Source: Anaerolineae bacterium clx_CAG2
GTDB lineage: Bacteria; Chloroflexota; Anaerolineae; JAAEKA01
Length of the DNA: 39,574 nt
NCBI GenBank assembly: GCA_014155705.1
Contig: JAAEKA010000304.1
Span: forward strand, 1 to 39,574
Direction: 5' to 3'
The position numbers and the translations under genes are program-made. Under the pieces are notes generated by a model. That model did no database searches. It was given only the letters and a program-made list of their open reading frames with translations, and was not told the DNA's origin. Numbering within the stretch: the first letter of the stretch is position 1; the number at the start of each line of letters is the position of its first letter. This document shows positions 10,013 through 20,592 of this stretch, one piece after another.

Positions 10013-10032
10013 TTCCAAGTTTGTGCTACAAT
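10005..10032 (+). promoter_or_regulatory. Promoter of the first Crp/Fnr-like gene
   Basis: TTGCTT (10005-10010), 16-base spacer, TACAAT (10027-10032). The -35 box overlaps the 3' end of the ACT-domain gene. Confidence 0.55.
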
Positions 10033-10062
10033 CTACACAAACGACCAGAGAGGTAGACCGCT

Positions 10063-10749
10063 GTGACAAGCACAACCAGCACCAAAGCAAAACTGGGATT
10101 TCTCTCAGATATTGAATTGTTCCAAGATCTATCCCCCAAGGAGATCGAGGAGTTGGAGCGGCTGATCACCATCAGCTCGGTCAAGCGCGGCAAGGTGTTT
10201 TACCGGCCGGAGGAGACGGGCGAGGTGCTGTTCATTCTCAAGTCAGGCCATGTCCAGCTCTACCGCATTTCGCCCGAGGGCAAGAAATTGGTGATCGCCT
10301 CGTTAGGGGCCGGCACGCTGTTCGGCGAGATGCCGCTGCTGGGCCAGCAGTTGCACAACACGTTTGCCGAGGCGGTCGAGGACTGCGTGATTTTTGTCAT
10401 GAGCCGCAAGGACCTGGAACGTCTCTTTCTGAACAAGCCCCAGGTGGCGCTGCGTGTGCTGGATATCACCGGCCGGCGGCTGCGCGACGTGGAAGGCCGC
10501 TTGCAGACCATGGCCTTCAAGGGCATTCCGGCCCGACTGGCCTCGCTGTTGTTGCTGCTGGCCGAAGAGCACGATAGTCTGGAGGTGGTGGGCCTGACCC
10601 ATCAGGATTTGGCTGAGACTGTGGGCACCTACCGCGAGACGGCCACTCAGGTGTTGAATGACCTCAAGGCGCAGGGCCTGATCGAGATCGGCCGCAAGCG
10701 CATCACGATCCTCGATCCGGACCGGCTGCTGGCGGTGGCTGAGAGCTAA
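10063..10749 (+). CDS. Crp/Fnr-family transcription regulator
   Basis: A 228-aa regulator: an N-terminal cyclic-nucleotide-type beta-roll (about 15-130), a dimerisation helix ([20 protein letters not shown]) and a C-terminal winged helix with [24 protein letters not shown] as recognition region. In the ligand pocket the phosphate-binding cassette reads [18 protein letters not shown]; the Arg-Ser/Thr-Ala that contacts cAMP in Crp is absent, so cAMP is unlikely to be the ligand. The cysteine set of oxygen-sensing Fnr is also absent. The start is GTG at 10063, preceded by AGAGAGG at a good distance. The neighbouring ferredoxin genes are possible targets, but no clear palindromic operator is seen. 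Confidence 0.88.
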   Translation: MTSTTSTKAKLGFLSDIELFQDLSPKEIEELERLITISSVKRGKVFYRPEETGEVLFILKSGHVQLYRISPEGKKLVIASLGAGTLFGEMPLLGQQLHNTFAEAVEDCVIFVMSRKDLERLFLNKPQVALRVLDITGRRLRDVEGRLQTMAFKGIPARLASLLLLLAEEHDSLEVVGLTHQDLAETVGTYRETATQVLNDLKAQGLIEIGRKRITILDPDRLLAVAES

Positions 10750-11031
10750 CGCGCACGCGGTGGAAAATGGCTGCGATACGTCGCAGACGCCTGATCAATC
10801 CACGCGATGGCGGCGCGATGTGTGACCGAATGACTGCATGATCTGTGATTGTGCGCTGTTGCGCTAGTTGTGCTGTTTTGACATTTGCTGACATAGCAGG
10901 TACAATTTCTGCACGCACATCACTGGCTGGATTTATGTAGATCAGCCGGCGGTATTCCTTCACCAACGCTTCTGTAGTGTTCCCAATCCGCTGTCTTGAC
11001 GACACCACCTCATTCAGGAGGACATGGATAG
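10750..11031 (+). other. Intergenic region with ferredoxin promoter and leader
   Basis: No gene is convincing here; a minus-strand open frame at 10703-11008 looks like a chance frame. It holds a strong promoter (10878-10906) and about 120 bases of leader. No riboswitch class is recognised. A good ribosome site (AGGAGGA) precedes the ferredoxin ATG. Confidence 0.6.
10878..10906 (+). promoter_or_regulatory. Promoter of the tandem ferredoxin operon
   Basis: Consensus TTGACA (10878-10883), 17-base spacer, TACAAT (10901-10906). Confidence 0.7.
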
Positions 11032-11385
11032 ATGACCCACATTATCACTGACCTATGCCTGCGCGACGGCGCATGCGTCGAAGTTTGTCCTGTCGAGTGT
11101 ATCGTGCCCGGCCAGCCTGAGAGCGAGTGGCCCTGGTACTTCATCGACCCGGATACCTGCATTGACTGCGGCGCCTGCGTGCCCGAGTGCCCGTTCGAGG
11201 CCATCTTCCCCGAGGAAGATGTGCCGACCGACTACGAGATGAAGGCTGGCCAGCAGCGCATGCCTTTCGACACCAAAGTCCTGGTGACTGCGGCCGGCGG
11301 TGAAGTCGTTGACCTGAGCCCCGGCATCCAGCCCAACTACGACTTCTTCAGCAGTGGCCCTGGTTACGACGCCCTGAATATGTAA
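11032..11385 (+). CDS. Ferredoxin, two-cluster (7Fe/8Fe type), longer copy
   Basis: A 117-aa small electron carrier. Eight cysteines are arranged as C9-x5-C15-x3-C19-x3-C23 and C43-x2-C46-x2-C49-x3-C53, close to the pattern of seven-iron ferredoxins ([3Fe-4S] plus [4Fe-4S]). Whether the first cluster has three or four irons cannot be decided from sequence. After the clusters there is a tail ending PGYDALNM. Compared with the next gene this copy has about 27 extra residues in the tail. A strong ribosome site lies upstream. Partner enzymes are not evident nearby. Confidence 0.92.
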   Translation: MTHIITDLCLRDGACVEVCPVECIVPGQPESEWPWYFIDPDTCIDCGACVPECPFEAIFPEEDVPTDYEMKAGQQRMPFDTKVLVTAAGGEVVDLSPGIQPNYDFFSSGPGYDALNM

Positions 11386-11422
11386 TCGGGCGGTCTCGCG
11401 TCAATCTGGAGAGCAAGCATCC

Positions 11423-11695
11423 ATGACTCACGTCATCACCGACCTGTGCATACGCGACGGCGCGTGCGTCGAAGTGTGCCCCGTGGAGTGCATCGTCGCA
11501 GGCCAGCCAGAGGCAGAATGGCCCTGGTATTATATCGACCCGGACACCTGCATCGACTGCGGCGCCTGCGTGCCGGAGTGTCCCGTCGAGGCCATCTTCC
11601 CTGAGGAAGACGTGCCCAAAGAGTACCAGCCTTCGGCTCAACTCAATGCCGATTTCTTCTCCAAGGGCCCCGGCTACGAAGCACTGAACATGTAA
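11423..11695 (+). CDS. Ferredoxin, two-cluster (7Fe/8Fe type), shorter copy
   Basis: A 90-aa paralogue of the preceding gene with the same eight-cysteine spacing (C9, C15, C19, C23, C43, C46, C49, C53) and the same end, PGYEALNM. The two are tandem duplicates 37 bases apart and share one promoter, with a terminator hairpin downstream. The DNA has many synonymous differences, so the duplication is not recent. Keeping two slightly different carriers suggests different partners or redox potentials (inference). Confidence 0.92.
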   Translation: MTHVITDLCIRDGACVEVCPVECIVAGQPEAEWPWYYIDPDTCIDCGACVPECPVEAIFPEEDVPKEYQPSAQLNADFFSKGPGYEALNM

Positions 11696-11800
11696 GCTGG
11701 TTGGCTGGACCGTCGCGCGCCTGGTTTGCATGGGGCTTAGCGTGTCCTGTGTAGCAACGTGGTGTTCGCTGCGGGACCGCTCAAACGAGAAGATCGAGAA

Positions 11801-11838
11801 AGCAAAGGGCCTCTGCTGGTTGGCAGGGGCCTTTTGCT
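11801..11838 (+). terminator. Hairpin terminator between ferredoxins and fumarase
   Basis: A 16-base stem (AGCAAAGGGCCTCTGC against GCAGGGGCCTTTTGCT, two wobble-type mismatches) with a 6-base loop; the T-run lies in the 3' arm. It ends 30 bases before the fumarase ATG, so it either ends the ferredoxin message or acts as an attenuator for fumarase. Confidence 0.65.
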
Positions 11839-11868
11839 AAGCACCCTATGACCAGAGGAGACTATCGT

Positions 11869-13257
11869 ATGACGACCCTGTATCGAACCGAAAAAGATTC
11901 CATGGGCCCTGTGCAGGTGCCTGCCGATGCTCTCTACGGCGCCCAGACCTTGCGGGCGGTGGAGAACTTCCCCGTCAGCGGCATCCCCTTTCCCCGCAGC
12001 TTCATTCGCGCGTTGGGGCTGATCAAGCTGGCCGCGGCCCAGGTCAACCAGACTCTGGGCCACTTGGAGCCAGCGCTGGCCGACAGCATCGTGCAGGCCG
12101 CGCAGGAGGTGGCCGACGGCCGCTGGGACGCCGACTTCCCCATCGACATCTTCCAGACCGGCTCTGGCACATCCACCAACATGAACGCCAATGAGGTGAT
12201 CGCCAACCGGGCGCTGCAGATTCTGGGACAGGCGTTGGGATCCAAAATGGTCCATCCCAACGATCACGTCAACATGGGCCAAAGTTCCAACGACGTGATT
12301 CCCACGGCCATCCACGTGGCTGCCTACCTGGAGGTGCACGAGGCGCTGCTGCCGGCCCTGCGCCACCTGCACGCCGCGCTGGCAGCCAAGGCGGTTGAAT
12401 TCGACGACGTGCTCAAGACCGGCCGCACCCATCTGATGGATGCGATGCCTGTGCGGCTGGGCCAGGAATTCGGCGGCTATGCAGCCCAGATCGAGGCAGG
12501 TATCGCCCGCATCGAGGCCAGTCTGCCCCGGCTGGGCGAGCTGGCGTTGGGCGGCACGGCCGTAGGCACCGGCATCAACGCCCTGCCCGGCTTTGCTGGC
12601 GCTGTGGCTCAGCGGCTGAGCGAACTGACCGGCCTGCCTTTCCGCGAGGCGGACAACCATTTCTCGGCCCAGGCGGCCATGGACGCAGCGGTGGAGTTGA
12701 GCGGACAGCTCAAGGCCACAGCCGTTTCGCTGATGAAGATCAGCAACGACCTGCGCTGGATGAACTCTGGCCCCATCGCTGGTCTGGGCGAGATCGCACT
12801 GCCGGCCTTGCAGCCCGGCTCCAGCATTATGCCGGGCAAGGTCAACCCGGTGATTCCTGAGGCCGTCACCATGATTGCGGCCCAGGTCTTCGGCAACGAC
12901 CTGACCGTGACCGTGGCCGGTCAGTCGGGCGTTTTCGAGCTGAACGTCATGCTGCCGGTGCTGGCCCACAATCTCTTGCAGTCAATCACGCTGCTGGCCA
13001 GCGGCAGCCGCCTGCTGGCCGATAAGGCTATCGCCGGCGCCGTGGCCAACCGCGAACGCATGGCAGGTCTGATCGATAAGAACCCGATCCTGGTCACCGC
13101 GCTCAACCCGGTGATCGGCTACGACAAGGCTGCGGCTGCGGCCAAGCAAGCCTACGCCCAGGGCCGGACGATCCGCGATGTAGTGGTCGAGCTGGGCTAT
13201 CTGAGCGACGAAGAGGCCGTGCGTCTACTGGACGCGCGGCCGATGACGGGAATCTAG
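11869..13257 (+). CDS. fumC: Class II fumarate hydratase
   Basis: A 462-aa enzyme of the fumarase/aspartase superfamily that interconverts fumarate and malate in the citric acid cycle, normally as a cytosolic tetramer. It has the N-terminal signature ERDSMG-like [20 protein letters not shown], the [13 protein letters not shown] segment, [18 protein letters not shown], and the flexible active-site loop [15 protein letters not shown] starting at residue 317. The following segment [19 protein letters not shown] fits fumarase better than aspartase. The ATG at 11869 was preferred over one at 11848 because AGAGGAG sits eight bases before it and the protein then has the usual family length. Confidence 0.92.
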   Translation: MTTLYRTEKDSMGPVQVPADALYGAQTLRAVENFPVSGIPFPRSFIRALGLIKLAAAQVNQTLGHLEPALADSIVQAAQEVADGRWDADFPIDIFQTGSGTSTNMNANEVIANRALQILGQALGSKMVHPNDHVNMGQSSNDVIPTAIHVAAYLEVHEALLPALRHLHAALAAKAVEFDDVLKTGRTHLMDAMPVRLGQEFGGYAAQIEAGIARIEASLPRLGELALGGTAVGTGINALPGFAGAVAQRLSELTGLPFREADNHFSAQAAMDAAVELSGQLKATAVSLMKISNDLRWMNSGPIAGLGEIALPALQPGSSIMPGKVNPVIPEAVTMIAAQVFGNDLTVTVAGQSGVFELNVMLPVLAHNLLQSITLLASGSRLLADKAIAGAVANRERMAGLIDKNPILVTALNPVIGYDKAAAAAKQAYAQGRTIRDVVVELGYLSDEEAVRLLDARPMTGI

Positions 13258-13367
13258 GACTGACGATCCTGGTTCCCGAGCAGACAAGCTTTCGCCAGGA
13301 GACTGTCACCATCTACAGTCAGGGCCGTCAATCCTGGCGATCGGAAGCTCGAAAGGACACACGAACG

Positions 13368-15560
13368 ATGAAAAAGATCGTAGTCTTCCATCTGGGCGAC
13401 GGTGAGGAGACGTCGACGGTCACGTTCCTGGGACAGGACGTGCAGATTCAGCGCATCGGTTGTCATGGGGACGCGGAGCGTGTTCAGGCTGTCATCGCCG
13501 AGTATGACGGCGCAGTAGACGCGATTGGCCTGGAGGGCTATCCGGCCGAGCTGGAGCTGGGCGGCGTGCGTGTAGCCCACGAAGCCGGATCCACACTGGC
13601 AGCCGCCGCCAGCCAGACTCCGGTGGTCGACGGCGGCGGCATCCGGCCGGGCCTGGAGCGCTGGGCCGTGATCTTGGCCGATCGCGCCGAGCCGGGGATC
13701 TTCAGCCAAAAGCGCGTTCTGATGGCGCCAGGCTTGAATCACGGCGGCCTGTCGCAGGCGCTGGACCGGCGCACCCCCTACTTGCGTTACGCCGACCCCG
13801 ACGTGTACTTTGCCCTGCCTGACTTCCCCGGCGTCGGCAGCCAGCGCACGCTGGAGCAGGCGGTCAAGCCCACGCTGGAGAATCTGAAAAACGCGCCTTT
13901 CCGACGGCTGCTGCCGCAGCCTGGCGCGGCCGGCCAGCCACGCTCAGCCGCGCCCTTCGAGTGGGCCGACGTGATCGCCGGCGATATGGGGGCAATCCGC
14001 CGCTACGCGCCCGCCCAGCTCAGGCACAAGACCGTGGCCGTGGAGTGGGCCAGCGAGGCGGACCTGGACGATCTGCGCCAGCGCGGGGTGGCCATTGTCG
14101 TCACCATGATGCCTGCGCTGGATAGTCCCAAGGGTCTGGGACGGTGGTCAGCGGCCACGATCGAGGCGGTGTTGGTGGCCCTGCGCGCCAACCCGGACGC
14201 GCCGCTGACCGAGGACACCTACCTGGACCTGATGGCCGACATTCACTGGACGCCGCACGTGCGCTACCTTCAGCCGCAGGAAGCCGGCATCAACCGCTTC
14301 GCCTTCGTGATCCACCCGCTGAACGTCCACTTTATCCACAATAGCCCCCAGTTTGGCTGGACCAAATACCTGCCCGACGACCTGGTGGAGCGGGTGGCGG
14401 CCTACATGCCACCCATGTACTTGTCGCGCATCACCGGCGGCCAGTCGCCCACTACCGGCCAGCGTATCGAGGGGCACCTGATTAGCCTGGCCGCCACCCC
14501 GCGCCAGATGATGCAGCGCGGCGAACGCTTCACCTACGACCGGTTGAATCAGGCCGCGCGCATCGCCGAGCGGCGGGGCGCGCGCATCATGGGGTTGGGC
14601 GCGTTCACCTCGGTGGTGGGCGACGCAGGCATCACCGTGGCCCACGAGGCCGACATTGCCATCACCAGCGGCAATAGCCTGACTGTGGCCATGACGCTGG
14701 AGGCGGCCAAGAAAGCGGTGCAGTTGATGGGCGCCACCGACCTGACTCAGGGCAAGGTGATGATCGTCGGCGCTACCGGTTCCATCGCCTCAGTCTGCTC
14801 GCGGCTGATTGCGCAGGCTATCGGCAACGTCGTGCTGGTCTCCATCGAGCCGGAGAAACTGATCGAGCTCAAGCGCACCATTCAACGGGAGACGCCCGGC
14901 TGTCAGGTGACCATCGCCACCAAGACGGGCGACCTGATCGCCGACTGCGATTTGGTGATTACCGCCACGTCGGCGTTTGGCCAGCGGGTGATCGATATCA
15001 CCAAGTGCAAGCCGGGCGCAGTGATCTGCGATGTGGCGCGGCCGCCCGACATCAACCCTGCTGAGGCGGCGCTGCGGCCCGACGTGCTGTGTATCGAGAG
15101 CGGCGAGGTGCTGATTCCTGGCGATATCGACTTCGGCTACGACATCGGCCTGCCGCCCAAGACATCCTACGCCTGTCTGGCAGAGACCGCGCTGCTGGCC
15201 ATGGAAGGCCGCTTCGAGGACTATACCTTGGGCCGCAACATCACCATGGAGCGGGTCAAAGAAATCTACAAGCTGTCGCTCAAGCACGACTTCAAGCTGG
15301 CCGGCCTGCGCTTCGGCGAGCAGTACATCACCGACGACGACATCAAGGCCAAGCGGGAGTTGGCGGACCGGTATCGCAGCGATCCCGCGTTGTTCGAACG
15401 GGTGCGCAGCGATGCAGCCATAAAGCTCAAGGATATCCCCGTCATGTCCAAGGGGGTGTCCACCAGCAGCAATTCCAGGGCGCCGCTGCTGGCTGCGGCT
15501 GCTGTCGGACTGGGCCTGGCCAGCGCGCTGGTGGGCCGCAAGCTGCTTGGCAGCAAATAG
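13368..15560 (+). CDS. Acyl-ACP reductase-like protein with extra N-terminal domain and C-terminal membrane anchor
   Basis: A 730-aa protein in three parts. Residues 1 to about 300 match no family I recognise. From about 310 to 665 it resembles the cyanobacterial acyl-ACP reductase (AAR) that makes fatty aldehydes: [34 protein letters not shown], a Rossmann loop [15 protein letters not shown] (G468 to G471), CDVARPPDI and [25 protein letters not shown]. The Cys at 603 aligns with the catalytic Cys of AAR (MFACFAEA). Residues about 704-726 form a hydrophobic segment ([15 protein letters not shown]) before a short basic tail, a likely membrane anchor. No aldehyde-deformylating oxygenase is present, so hydrocarbon synthesis is not implied. 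A likely ribosome site (GAAAGGA) precedes the ATG. Confidence 0.7.
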   Translation: MKKIVVFHLGDGEETSTVTFLGQDVQIQRIGCHGDAERVQAVIAEYDGAVDAIGLEGYPAELELGGVRVAHEAGSTLAAAASQTPVVDGGGIRPGLERWAVILADRAEPGIFSQKRVLMAPGLNHGGLSQALDRRTPYLRYADPDVYFALPDFPGVGSQRTLEQAVKPTLENLKNAPFRRLLPQPGAAGQPRSAAPFEWADVIAGDMGAIRRYAPAQLRHKTVAVEWASEADLDDLRQRGVAIVVTMMPALDSPKGLGRWSAATIEAVLVALRANPDAPLTEDTYLDLMADIHWTPHVRYLQPQEAGINRFAFVIHPLNVHFIHNSPQFGWTKYLPDDLVERVAAYMPPMYLSRITGGQSPTTGQRIEGHLISLAATPRQMMQRGERFTYDRLNQAARIAERRGARIMGLGAFTSVVGDAGITVAHEADIAITSGNSLTVAMTLEAAKKAVQLMGATDLTQGKVMIVGATGSIASVCSRLIAQAIGNVVLVSIEPEKLIELKRTIQRETPGCQVTIATKTGDLIADCDLVITATSAFGQRVIDITKCKPGAVICDVARPPDINPAEAALRPDVLCIESGEVLIPGDIDFGYDIGLPPKTSYACLAETALLAMEGRFEDYTLGRNITMERVKEIYKLSLKHDFKLAGLRFGEQYITDDDIKAKRELADRYRSDPALFERVRSDAAIKLKDIPVMSKGVSTSSNSRAPLLAAAAVGLGLASALVGRKLLGSK

Positions 15561-15582
15561 CGCAACGCGGGAACAGGGACTT

Positions 15583-15622
15583 AAGAACCGATAGGGTGAC
15601 ATTTGTCACCCTATCGGTTCTT
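15583..15622. terminator. Strong bidirectional hairpin terminator
   Basis: A perfect 19-base inverted repeat (AAGAACCGATAGGGTGACA and its complement) separated by two bases, with TTTT at the plus-strand end. It sits between the convergent AAR-like gene and zwf and can serve both. Confidence 0.85.
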
Positions 15623-15683
15623 TTGCCGCAGTCTGCGACGCAACTCCCTTGTTTGCTTGTCTGCCTGTTCCTTACAGCTACCC

Positions 15684-17222
15684 TCAAAACTCCGTACACC
15701 CCGCCATCCACACCGATCCGTCGCGCGCCAGCAGCTCGTCTGCCTCGCGCGGGCCCCAAGAGCCTGGCTCGTAGAAGGCCAGCGAGGCCAGCCCCTGCTC
15801 CCAGCCTTGCAGGATTGGATCGACCACGCGCCAGGAGAGCTCGATCTCGTCGCTGCGGGCGAAGAGCGAGGCGTCGCCCTGTAACGTGTCTAACAGAAGG
15901 CGCTCGTAGGCCTCAGGCAGGTCGCCGCCGAAGTCGCCGTCGTAATGGAACTCCATACCTACGGTCTGGGTACGCATCCCAGCGCCCGGCATCTTCATGT
16001 TGAAAGTCAGGTGAATGCCCTCGTCAGGCTGGATGCAGATGTTAAGACTGTTGGGGGGCCGGATGCCCTCGTAGTCCTTGGCGAACATCAGGTGGGGCAC
16101 CCGCTTGAAGCGCACCACGATCTCGGTGGTCTTGGCCTTGAGCAGCTTGCCGGAGCGCACGTAGAAGGGCACCCCCTGCCAGCGCCAGTTGTCCACGAAG
16201 AACTTGAGCGCGGCATAGGTGGGCGTCTCCGACTGCGGATTGACCCCTTCCTCCTGGCGGTAGGTGGCGCCGTTCTTGGCGCGATACTGGGCGCGCACGC
16301 TGTTCAGGCTCACGTCGCGCGCCTCGATGGGGCGGATCGCCTCCAACACCTTGACCTTTTCGTTGCGCAGCGCGGTGGCGTTGAGAGCCACTGGCGGCTC
16401 CATGGCGGTCAGGGTCAGCAGTTGCAGGGCATGGTTCTGGATCATGTCGCGCACCACACCAGCCTGGTCGTAATAGCCGCCTCGCTTGCCCACACCCACA
16501 CTTTCGGCCACGGTGATCTGCACCGAGTCGACGTAGTTGCGGTTCCACAGCGGCTCAAAGATGGCGTTGGCGAAGCGGAAGACCAGCAAATTCTGCACCG
16601 TCTCCTTGCCCAGATAGTGGTCGATGCGATAGATCTGATCCTCGCCGAAGACCTCATGCACGGCGGCGTTGAGCTGGCGGGCTGACGCCAGATCATGGCC
16701 GAAGGGCTTCTCGATCACGATGCGCCGCCAGCCGTCCTCGCTGTTGGCCAGCCCGACCGCGCCCAGGTGGGTCACGATCGGCTGGTAGAGCTGGGGCGGA
16801 GTGGACAGATAGAACAAGCAGTTGCTGCTGCCCAGAGCAGCGCCCAGCTCGTCCAGACGCTGCGCCAACTGCTGGTAGCTTTCTGTGTCTTCATAGCCGA
16901 TGGCCAGATAGCTCAGGTTGCTGGCGAACTGCTCCCATGGCAACCGCTGGTCAGGCTTGGTGCGGCTGTTGGCAGCCACCCCCTCGCGCAGTTGCTCCCG
17001 AAACGCCTCGTCGCTCATGGCGCTGCGCGCCACGCCCAGCACAGCATAGCGCTGCGGCATCAGCCCCTGACTGGCCATGGTGTGCAGGGCGGGCACCAGC
17101 TTGCGCTGCGTGAGATCGCCCGACGCGCCAAAGATGACAATGATAAAAGGTTGGGCGGAGGAGACGCCGTTCTTCTCCTGGCGCAGCGCGGCGCTGGGCA
17201 ACGGTTGGGTTGAGTCGGGCAT
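15684..17222 (-). CDS. zwf: Glucose-6-phosphate 1-dehydrogenase
   Basis: A 512-aa enzyme that oxidises glucose 6-phosphate to 6-phosphogluconolactone with NAD(P)+, the first step of the oxidative pentose-phosphate pathway. It has the nucleotide loop [16 protein letters not shown], the substrate-binding/catalytic RIDHYLGKE, and the C-terminal [19 protein letters not shown] region. The ATG at 17222 was chosen; an in-frame TTG at 17249 would add nine unlike residues. It is the last gene of a tkt-tal-zwf operon, 108 bases after tal, with a palindrome in that gap. No 6-phosphogluconate dehydrogenase is visible in the window. Confidence 0.95.
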   Translation of the reverse strand: MPDSTQPLPSAALRQEKNGVSSAQPFIIVIFGASGDLTQRKLVPALHTMASQGLMPQRYAVLGVARSAMSDEAFREQLREGVAANSRTKPDQRLPWEQFASNLSYLAIGYEDTESYQQLAQRLDELGAALGSSNCLFYLSTPPQLYQPIVTHLGAVGLANSEDGWRRIVIEKPFGHDLASARQLNAAVHEVFGEDQIYRIDHYLGKETVQNLLVFRFANAIFEPLWNRNYVDSVQITVAESVGVGKRGGYYDQAGVVRDMIQNHALQLLTLTAMEPPVALNATALRNEKVKVLEAIRPIEARDVSLNSVRAQYRAKNGATYRQEEGVNPQSETPTYAALKFFVDNWRWQGVPFYVRSGKLLKAKTTEIVVRFKRVPHLMFAKDYEGIRPPNSLNICIQPDEGIHLTFNMKMPGAGMRTQTVGMEFHYDGDFGGDLPEAYERLLLDTLQGDASLFARSDEIELSWRVVDPILQGWEQGLASLAFYEPGSWGPREADELLARDGSVWMAGCTEF

Positions 17223-17266
17223 AGTGGCAACTTTCAGGAATCTGAGCAAACACCAGTACGAAGAAT

Positions 17267-17314
17267 TCGAGGCTTTAGTCGTGCTTTGAGCGCTCTGCCC
17301 GGCTAAAGCCTCGA
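17267..17314. repeat. Palindromic repeat between tal and zwf
   Basis: TCGAGGCTTTAG (17267-17278) and its exact complement (17303-17314) flank a 24-base loop. The hairpin lies in the operon spacer and could limit read-through or stabilise the upstream message. It looks like a REP-type element. Confidence 0.65.
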
Positions 17315-17330
17315 TTTCCGACGATAGACG

Positions 17331-18461
17331 TCACTGAGCCAGGGCGGCTTTCTTCTCGCCGATCACCGACAGCAGTTTGTCGTAGGAGGCGGAGAAGGAG
17401 GCCACGCCCTGGGCCAGCAGCTCGGTTGTGATCTCATCCAGGGAGATACCGGCGGCGGCCAATGCGGCCATGTGAGCCTGGGCTGCATCGACGCCCTCGG
17501 TGACGGTGACGCCCTGAGGATCGCCGTGGTCACGATAGGCATCCAGCGTATTCTGCGGCACGGTGTTGACGGTATCCGGCCCGACCAGTGGATCAACGTA
17601 CATGGTGTCGGCGTAGGCCGGGTTCTTGGTGCTGGTGCTGGCCCAGAGCATGCGCTGGACGCGCGCGCCCTGGCTGCGCAGGGCCAGGAAACGCGGTTCG
17701 GCGAAGATGGCCAGGAAGCGAACGTAGGCCAGCTTGCTGTTGGCGACGGCGGTCTGGCCCTGCAGGCTGCGCAGTTGGGCCTGCTCGTCGGAGTTCTTCG
17801 TGGCTGAGATCAGAGCGGCCACACGTTGGTCGGCGTTGCTGTCGATGCGGCTGACAAAGAAACTGGCCACCGAGGCCACCCGGCTCACATCTCCGCCGCT
17901 GGCCGCCAGCCGCTCCAGGCCGCGGACGTAAGCCCGCGCCGCGGCTTCGTAGGCCGATTGGGCGAAGAGCAGGGTCACGTTGACGTTGACGCCGCTGCCG
18001 ATCAGCGCCTCAACGACCGGCACGCCTTCAGGGGTGCCGGGCACCTTGATCATCAGGTTAGGGCGGCCCACTTTGGCGAAGAGACGGAGGCCCTCGGCCA
18101 CAGTGCCCTCGCTGTCGAAGGCCAGGTGGGGCGAGACCTCCAGGCTGGCGTAGCCGTCCAAGCCGCCGGTTCGATCATAGACCGGCCGCAGCAGGTCGGC
18201 GGCCATGCGAATGTCCTCGACCGTCAGCGCCTCGTAGATGTGCTCGGTACTGCGCCCCTGGGCAGCCAGTGTTGCGATCTCAGCGTCGTAGTCGCTGCTG
18301 CCGCTGATGGCCTTCTCGAAAATGGTCGGGTTGGAGGTCAGCCCCAGCACGCCGTCTTCAGCGATCATGCGGGCCAGCTCGCCGCCGGTCAGCAGACGCC
18401 GCTCGATGTTATCGTACCAGATGCTCTGGCCGTATTCTTGTAGCTTTACTAGTGGGTTCAC
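17331..18461 (-). CDS. tal: Transaldolase
   Basis: A 376-aa class I aldolase-type enzyme that moves a dihydroxyacetone unit between sugar phosphates in the non-oxidative pentose-phosphate pathway. The start is GTG at 18461. Landmarks are GLTSNPTIFEKAI (40-52), SLEVSPHLAFD, and LMIKVPGTPEG with the Schiff-base Lys at 139, followed by NVNVTLLFAQSAYEAAARAY and a CWASTSTKNPAY-like LWASTSTKNPAYADTMYVDPLVG. The size and these motifs fit the longer transaldolase subfamily found with zwf in actinobacteria and cyanobacteria. It lies 54 bases after tkt in the same operon. Confidence 0.93.
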   Translation of the reverse strand: MNPLVKLQEYGQSIWYDNIERRLLTGGELARMIAEDGVLGLTSNPTIFEKAISGSSDYDAEIATLAAQGRSTEHIYEALTVEDIRMAADLLRPVYDRTGGLDGYASLEVSPHLAFDSEGTVAEGLRLFAKVGRPNLMIKVPGTPEGVPVVEALIGSGVNVNVTLLFAQSAYEAAARAYVRGLERLAASGGDVSRVASVASFFVSRIDSNADQRVAALISATKNSDEQAQLRSLQGQTAVANSKLAYVRFLAIFAEPRFLALRSQGARVQRMLWASTSTKNPAYADTMYVDPLVGPDTVNTVPQNTLDAYRDHGDPQGVTVTEGVDAAQAHMAALAAAGISLDEITTELLAQGVASFSASYDKLLSVIGEKKAALAQ

Positions 18462-18515
18462 AAGCTTCCGATCCTTTGCCTTCTTTGCGCCTTAGCGTGA
18501 GAAAAATGCAACTCG

Positions 18516-20528
18516 TTACACCAATGCCAGCGCCTGGGCGACGATGTTGTCCACGGTCAGGCCCAGCTTCTCGTACACCGTCTGGTAGGGTGCGGAGGCG
18601 CCGAAGCGATCGATGCCGATAAAGACGCCGCCGGGGCCGGTGTAGCGATCCCAGCCCAGGGAGATGCCAGCCTCAATGGCGACACGCGCCGTGATCTCGG
18701 GCGGCAGCACGGCGGCGCGATACTCAGCCGGCTGGGCCTCGAACAGCTCCCAACTGGGCAGACTGACCACGCGGGCGGCCACACCGCGCTCGGCCAGCTT
18801 GTCGCGGGCGGCCACAGCCAGGTGCAACTCAGAGCCTGTGCCGATCAAGATCACACGGGCGCCCTCGGAGCCATCCGGCCAGTCGGCGACCACATAGCCG
18901 CCCAGCCCCACGCCCAGCGCGGGATCGGCTGAGGCGCCGGCCAGGGTTGGCACGTTCTGCCGCGTCAGCGCCAGGGCAATCGGCCCGCCGCGGTGGGTCA
19001 TGGCTACCTGCCAGGCCGCCACCGTTTCACGCGCGTCGGCCGGCCGCAGGGTCACCAGGTGCGGGATAGCCCGCAGGGCAGCCAGATGCTCCACCGGCTG
19101 GTGAGTTGGCCCATCTTCGCCCAGGCCGATGCTGTCGTGGGTGAAGACGAAGATGGTCGGGATCTCCATCAGCGCAGCCAGCCTGATAGCCGGCCGCATG
19201 TAGTCAGAAAAGACCATGAATGTGCCGCCGTAGGGCCGCACGCCGCCGTGCAAAAGCATACCATTGAGGGCCGCGCCCATGCCGTGTTCTCGCACCCCAA
19301 AATGGAAGTTGCGGCCGGCATAGGATCCGGCCTGGAAGGCAGGACTGCCCTTGATCATTGTCTTGTTGGAAGGGGCCAGGTCAGCCGAACCGCCGATCAA
19401 CTCTGGCACGCGGCCGGCCAACGCGTTGATCACTGCGCCGGAAACGTTGCGTGTGGCATCTCCCTTGGCGTTGGGCTCGTAGCCGGGCAGATCGGCTGTC
19501 CAATCGGCCGGTAGTTCGCCGCTCACGCGCCGCTGCAGCTCGGTAGCCAGGTCGGGATACCCGGCCGCGTAGGCGTCGAACAGAGTCTGCCACTCGGCCT
19601 GACTCTGGCGCCCCAGTTCCAGTGCCTGGCGAAAATGGACCAGCACGTCGTCGGGGATGTAGAAGGTCGGCTCCGTTGGCCAGCCCAACGCTTGCTTAGT
19701 CAGCAGCACCTCGTCGGGGCCTAACGGCTCGCCATGCACGCCCGCTGTGTTTTGTTTGTTGGGACTGCCGTAGCCAATGACCGTACGCACCGCGATGATC
19801 GAAGGTCGCTCTGTCTCGGCCTGGGCTGCGCGGATAGCCGTCGAGATGGCGTCGATGTCATTGCCGTCGGCTACGGTTTGGGTGTGCCAGCCATAAGCAC
19901 GGAAGCGGGCCATACGGTCCTCGGTGAACGCCAGGCTGGTGCTGCCGTCGATGGAGATGTGGTTGTCGTCGTAGAGGTAGATCAACCGGCCCAGCTTGAG
20001 ATGCCCGGCCAGAGAAGCTGCCTCAGACGACACGCCCTCCATCAGGTCGCCGTCGGAGACGATGCCATAGATGAAGTGGTTGATGATCTCGAAACCAGGG
20101 CGGTTGAACACTGCGGCCAGATGATGCGCGGCAATGGCCATGCCGACGCCGGTGGCGAAACCCTGACCGAGCGGGCCGGTGGTCATCTCGACGCCGGCCG
20201 TCAGGCCAAACTCTGGATGGCCTGGGGTCTTGCTGCCCCACTGGCGAAACTGTTGCAGCTCACTCAGCGGCAGGTCGTAGCCGGTCAGGTGCAGCAGGCT
20301 GTAGAGCAGCATCGAGGCATGACCAGCCGAGAGCACGAAACGATCGCGGTCGGGCCAGGCCGGGTCAGACGGGCTGTGCTTAAGGAAACGGGTCCACAGC
20401 GTATAGGCCATAGGCGCGGCGCCCATGGGAGCGCCCGGATGGCCGCTTTTGGCCTTCTGCACGCCGTCCACGGCCAGGAAACGGATGGTGTTGATTGCTT
20501 TTTGCGAGAGATCGAAATCGAAGGACAT
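18516..20528 (-). CDS. tkt: Transketolase
   Basis: A 670-aa thiamine-diphosphate enzyme that transfers two-carbon units between sugar phosphates. It has the active-site [15 protein letters not shown] (His 30), the TPP motif [13 protein letters not shown], the pyrimidine-domain Glu region and [16 protein letters not shown]. Length is typical. The ATG at 20528 is preceded by AGAGGAG about ten bases upstream and gives a family-like N-terminus; an upstream in-frame ATG at 20576 adds 16 unlike residues. First gene of the pentose-phosphate operon tkt-tal-zwf. No clear promoter was found in the 166-base spacer upstream, which carries a palindrome. Confidence 0.95.
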   Translation of the reverse strand: MSFDFDLSQKAINTIRFLAVDGVQKAKSGHPGAPMGAAPMAYTLWTRFLKHSPSDPAWPDRDRFVLSAGHASMLLYSLLHLTGYDLPLSELQQFRQWGSKTPGHPEFGLTAGVEMTTGPLGQGFATGVGMAIAAHHLAAVFNRPGFEIINHFIYGIVSDGDLMEGVSSEAASLAGHLKLGRLIYLYDDNHISIDGSTSLAFTEDRMARFRAYGWHTQTVADGNDIDAISTAIRAAQAETERPSIIAVRTVIGYGSPNKQNTAGVHGEPLGPDEVLLTKQALGWPTEPTFYIPDDVLVHFRQALELGRQSQAEWQTLFDAYAAGYPDLATELQRRVSGELPADWTADLPGYEPNAKGDATRNVSGAVINALAGRVPELIGGSADLAPSNKTMIKGSPAFQAGSYAGRNFHFGVREHGMGAALNGMLLHGGVRPYGGTFMVFSDYMRPAIRLAALMEIPTIFVFTHDSIGLGEDGPTHQPVEHLAALRAIPHLVTLRPADARETVAAWQVAMTHRGGPIALALTRQNVPTLAGASADPALGVGLGGYVVADWPDGSEGARVILIGTGSELHLAVAARDKLAERGVAARVVSLPSWELFEAQPAEYRAAVLPPEITARVAIEAGISLGWDRYTGPGGVFIGIDRFGASAPYQTVYEKLGLTVDNIVAQALALV

Positions 20529-20592
20529 AAATTTGAACTCCTCTTTGAGATGGCGGTGTGCAGTCCTGCTGCCCACCTAAACCGAGCACACG

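Noticed and set aside
10703-11008. A 101-codon minus-strand frame between the Crp-like and ferredoxin genes
   Set aside because: No ribosome site or motif; overlaps the Crp-like gene end and a consensus promoter on the other strand.
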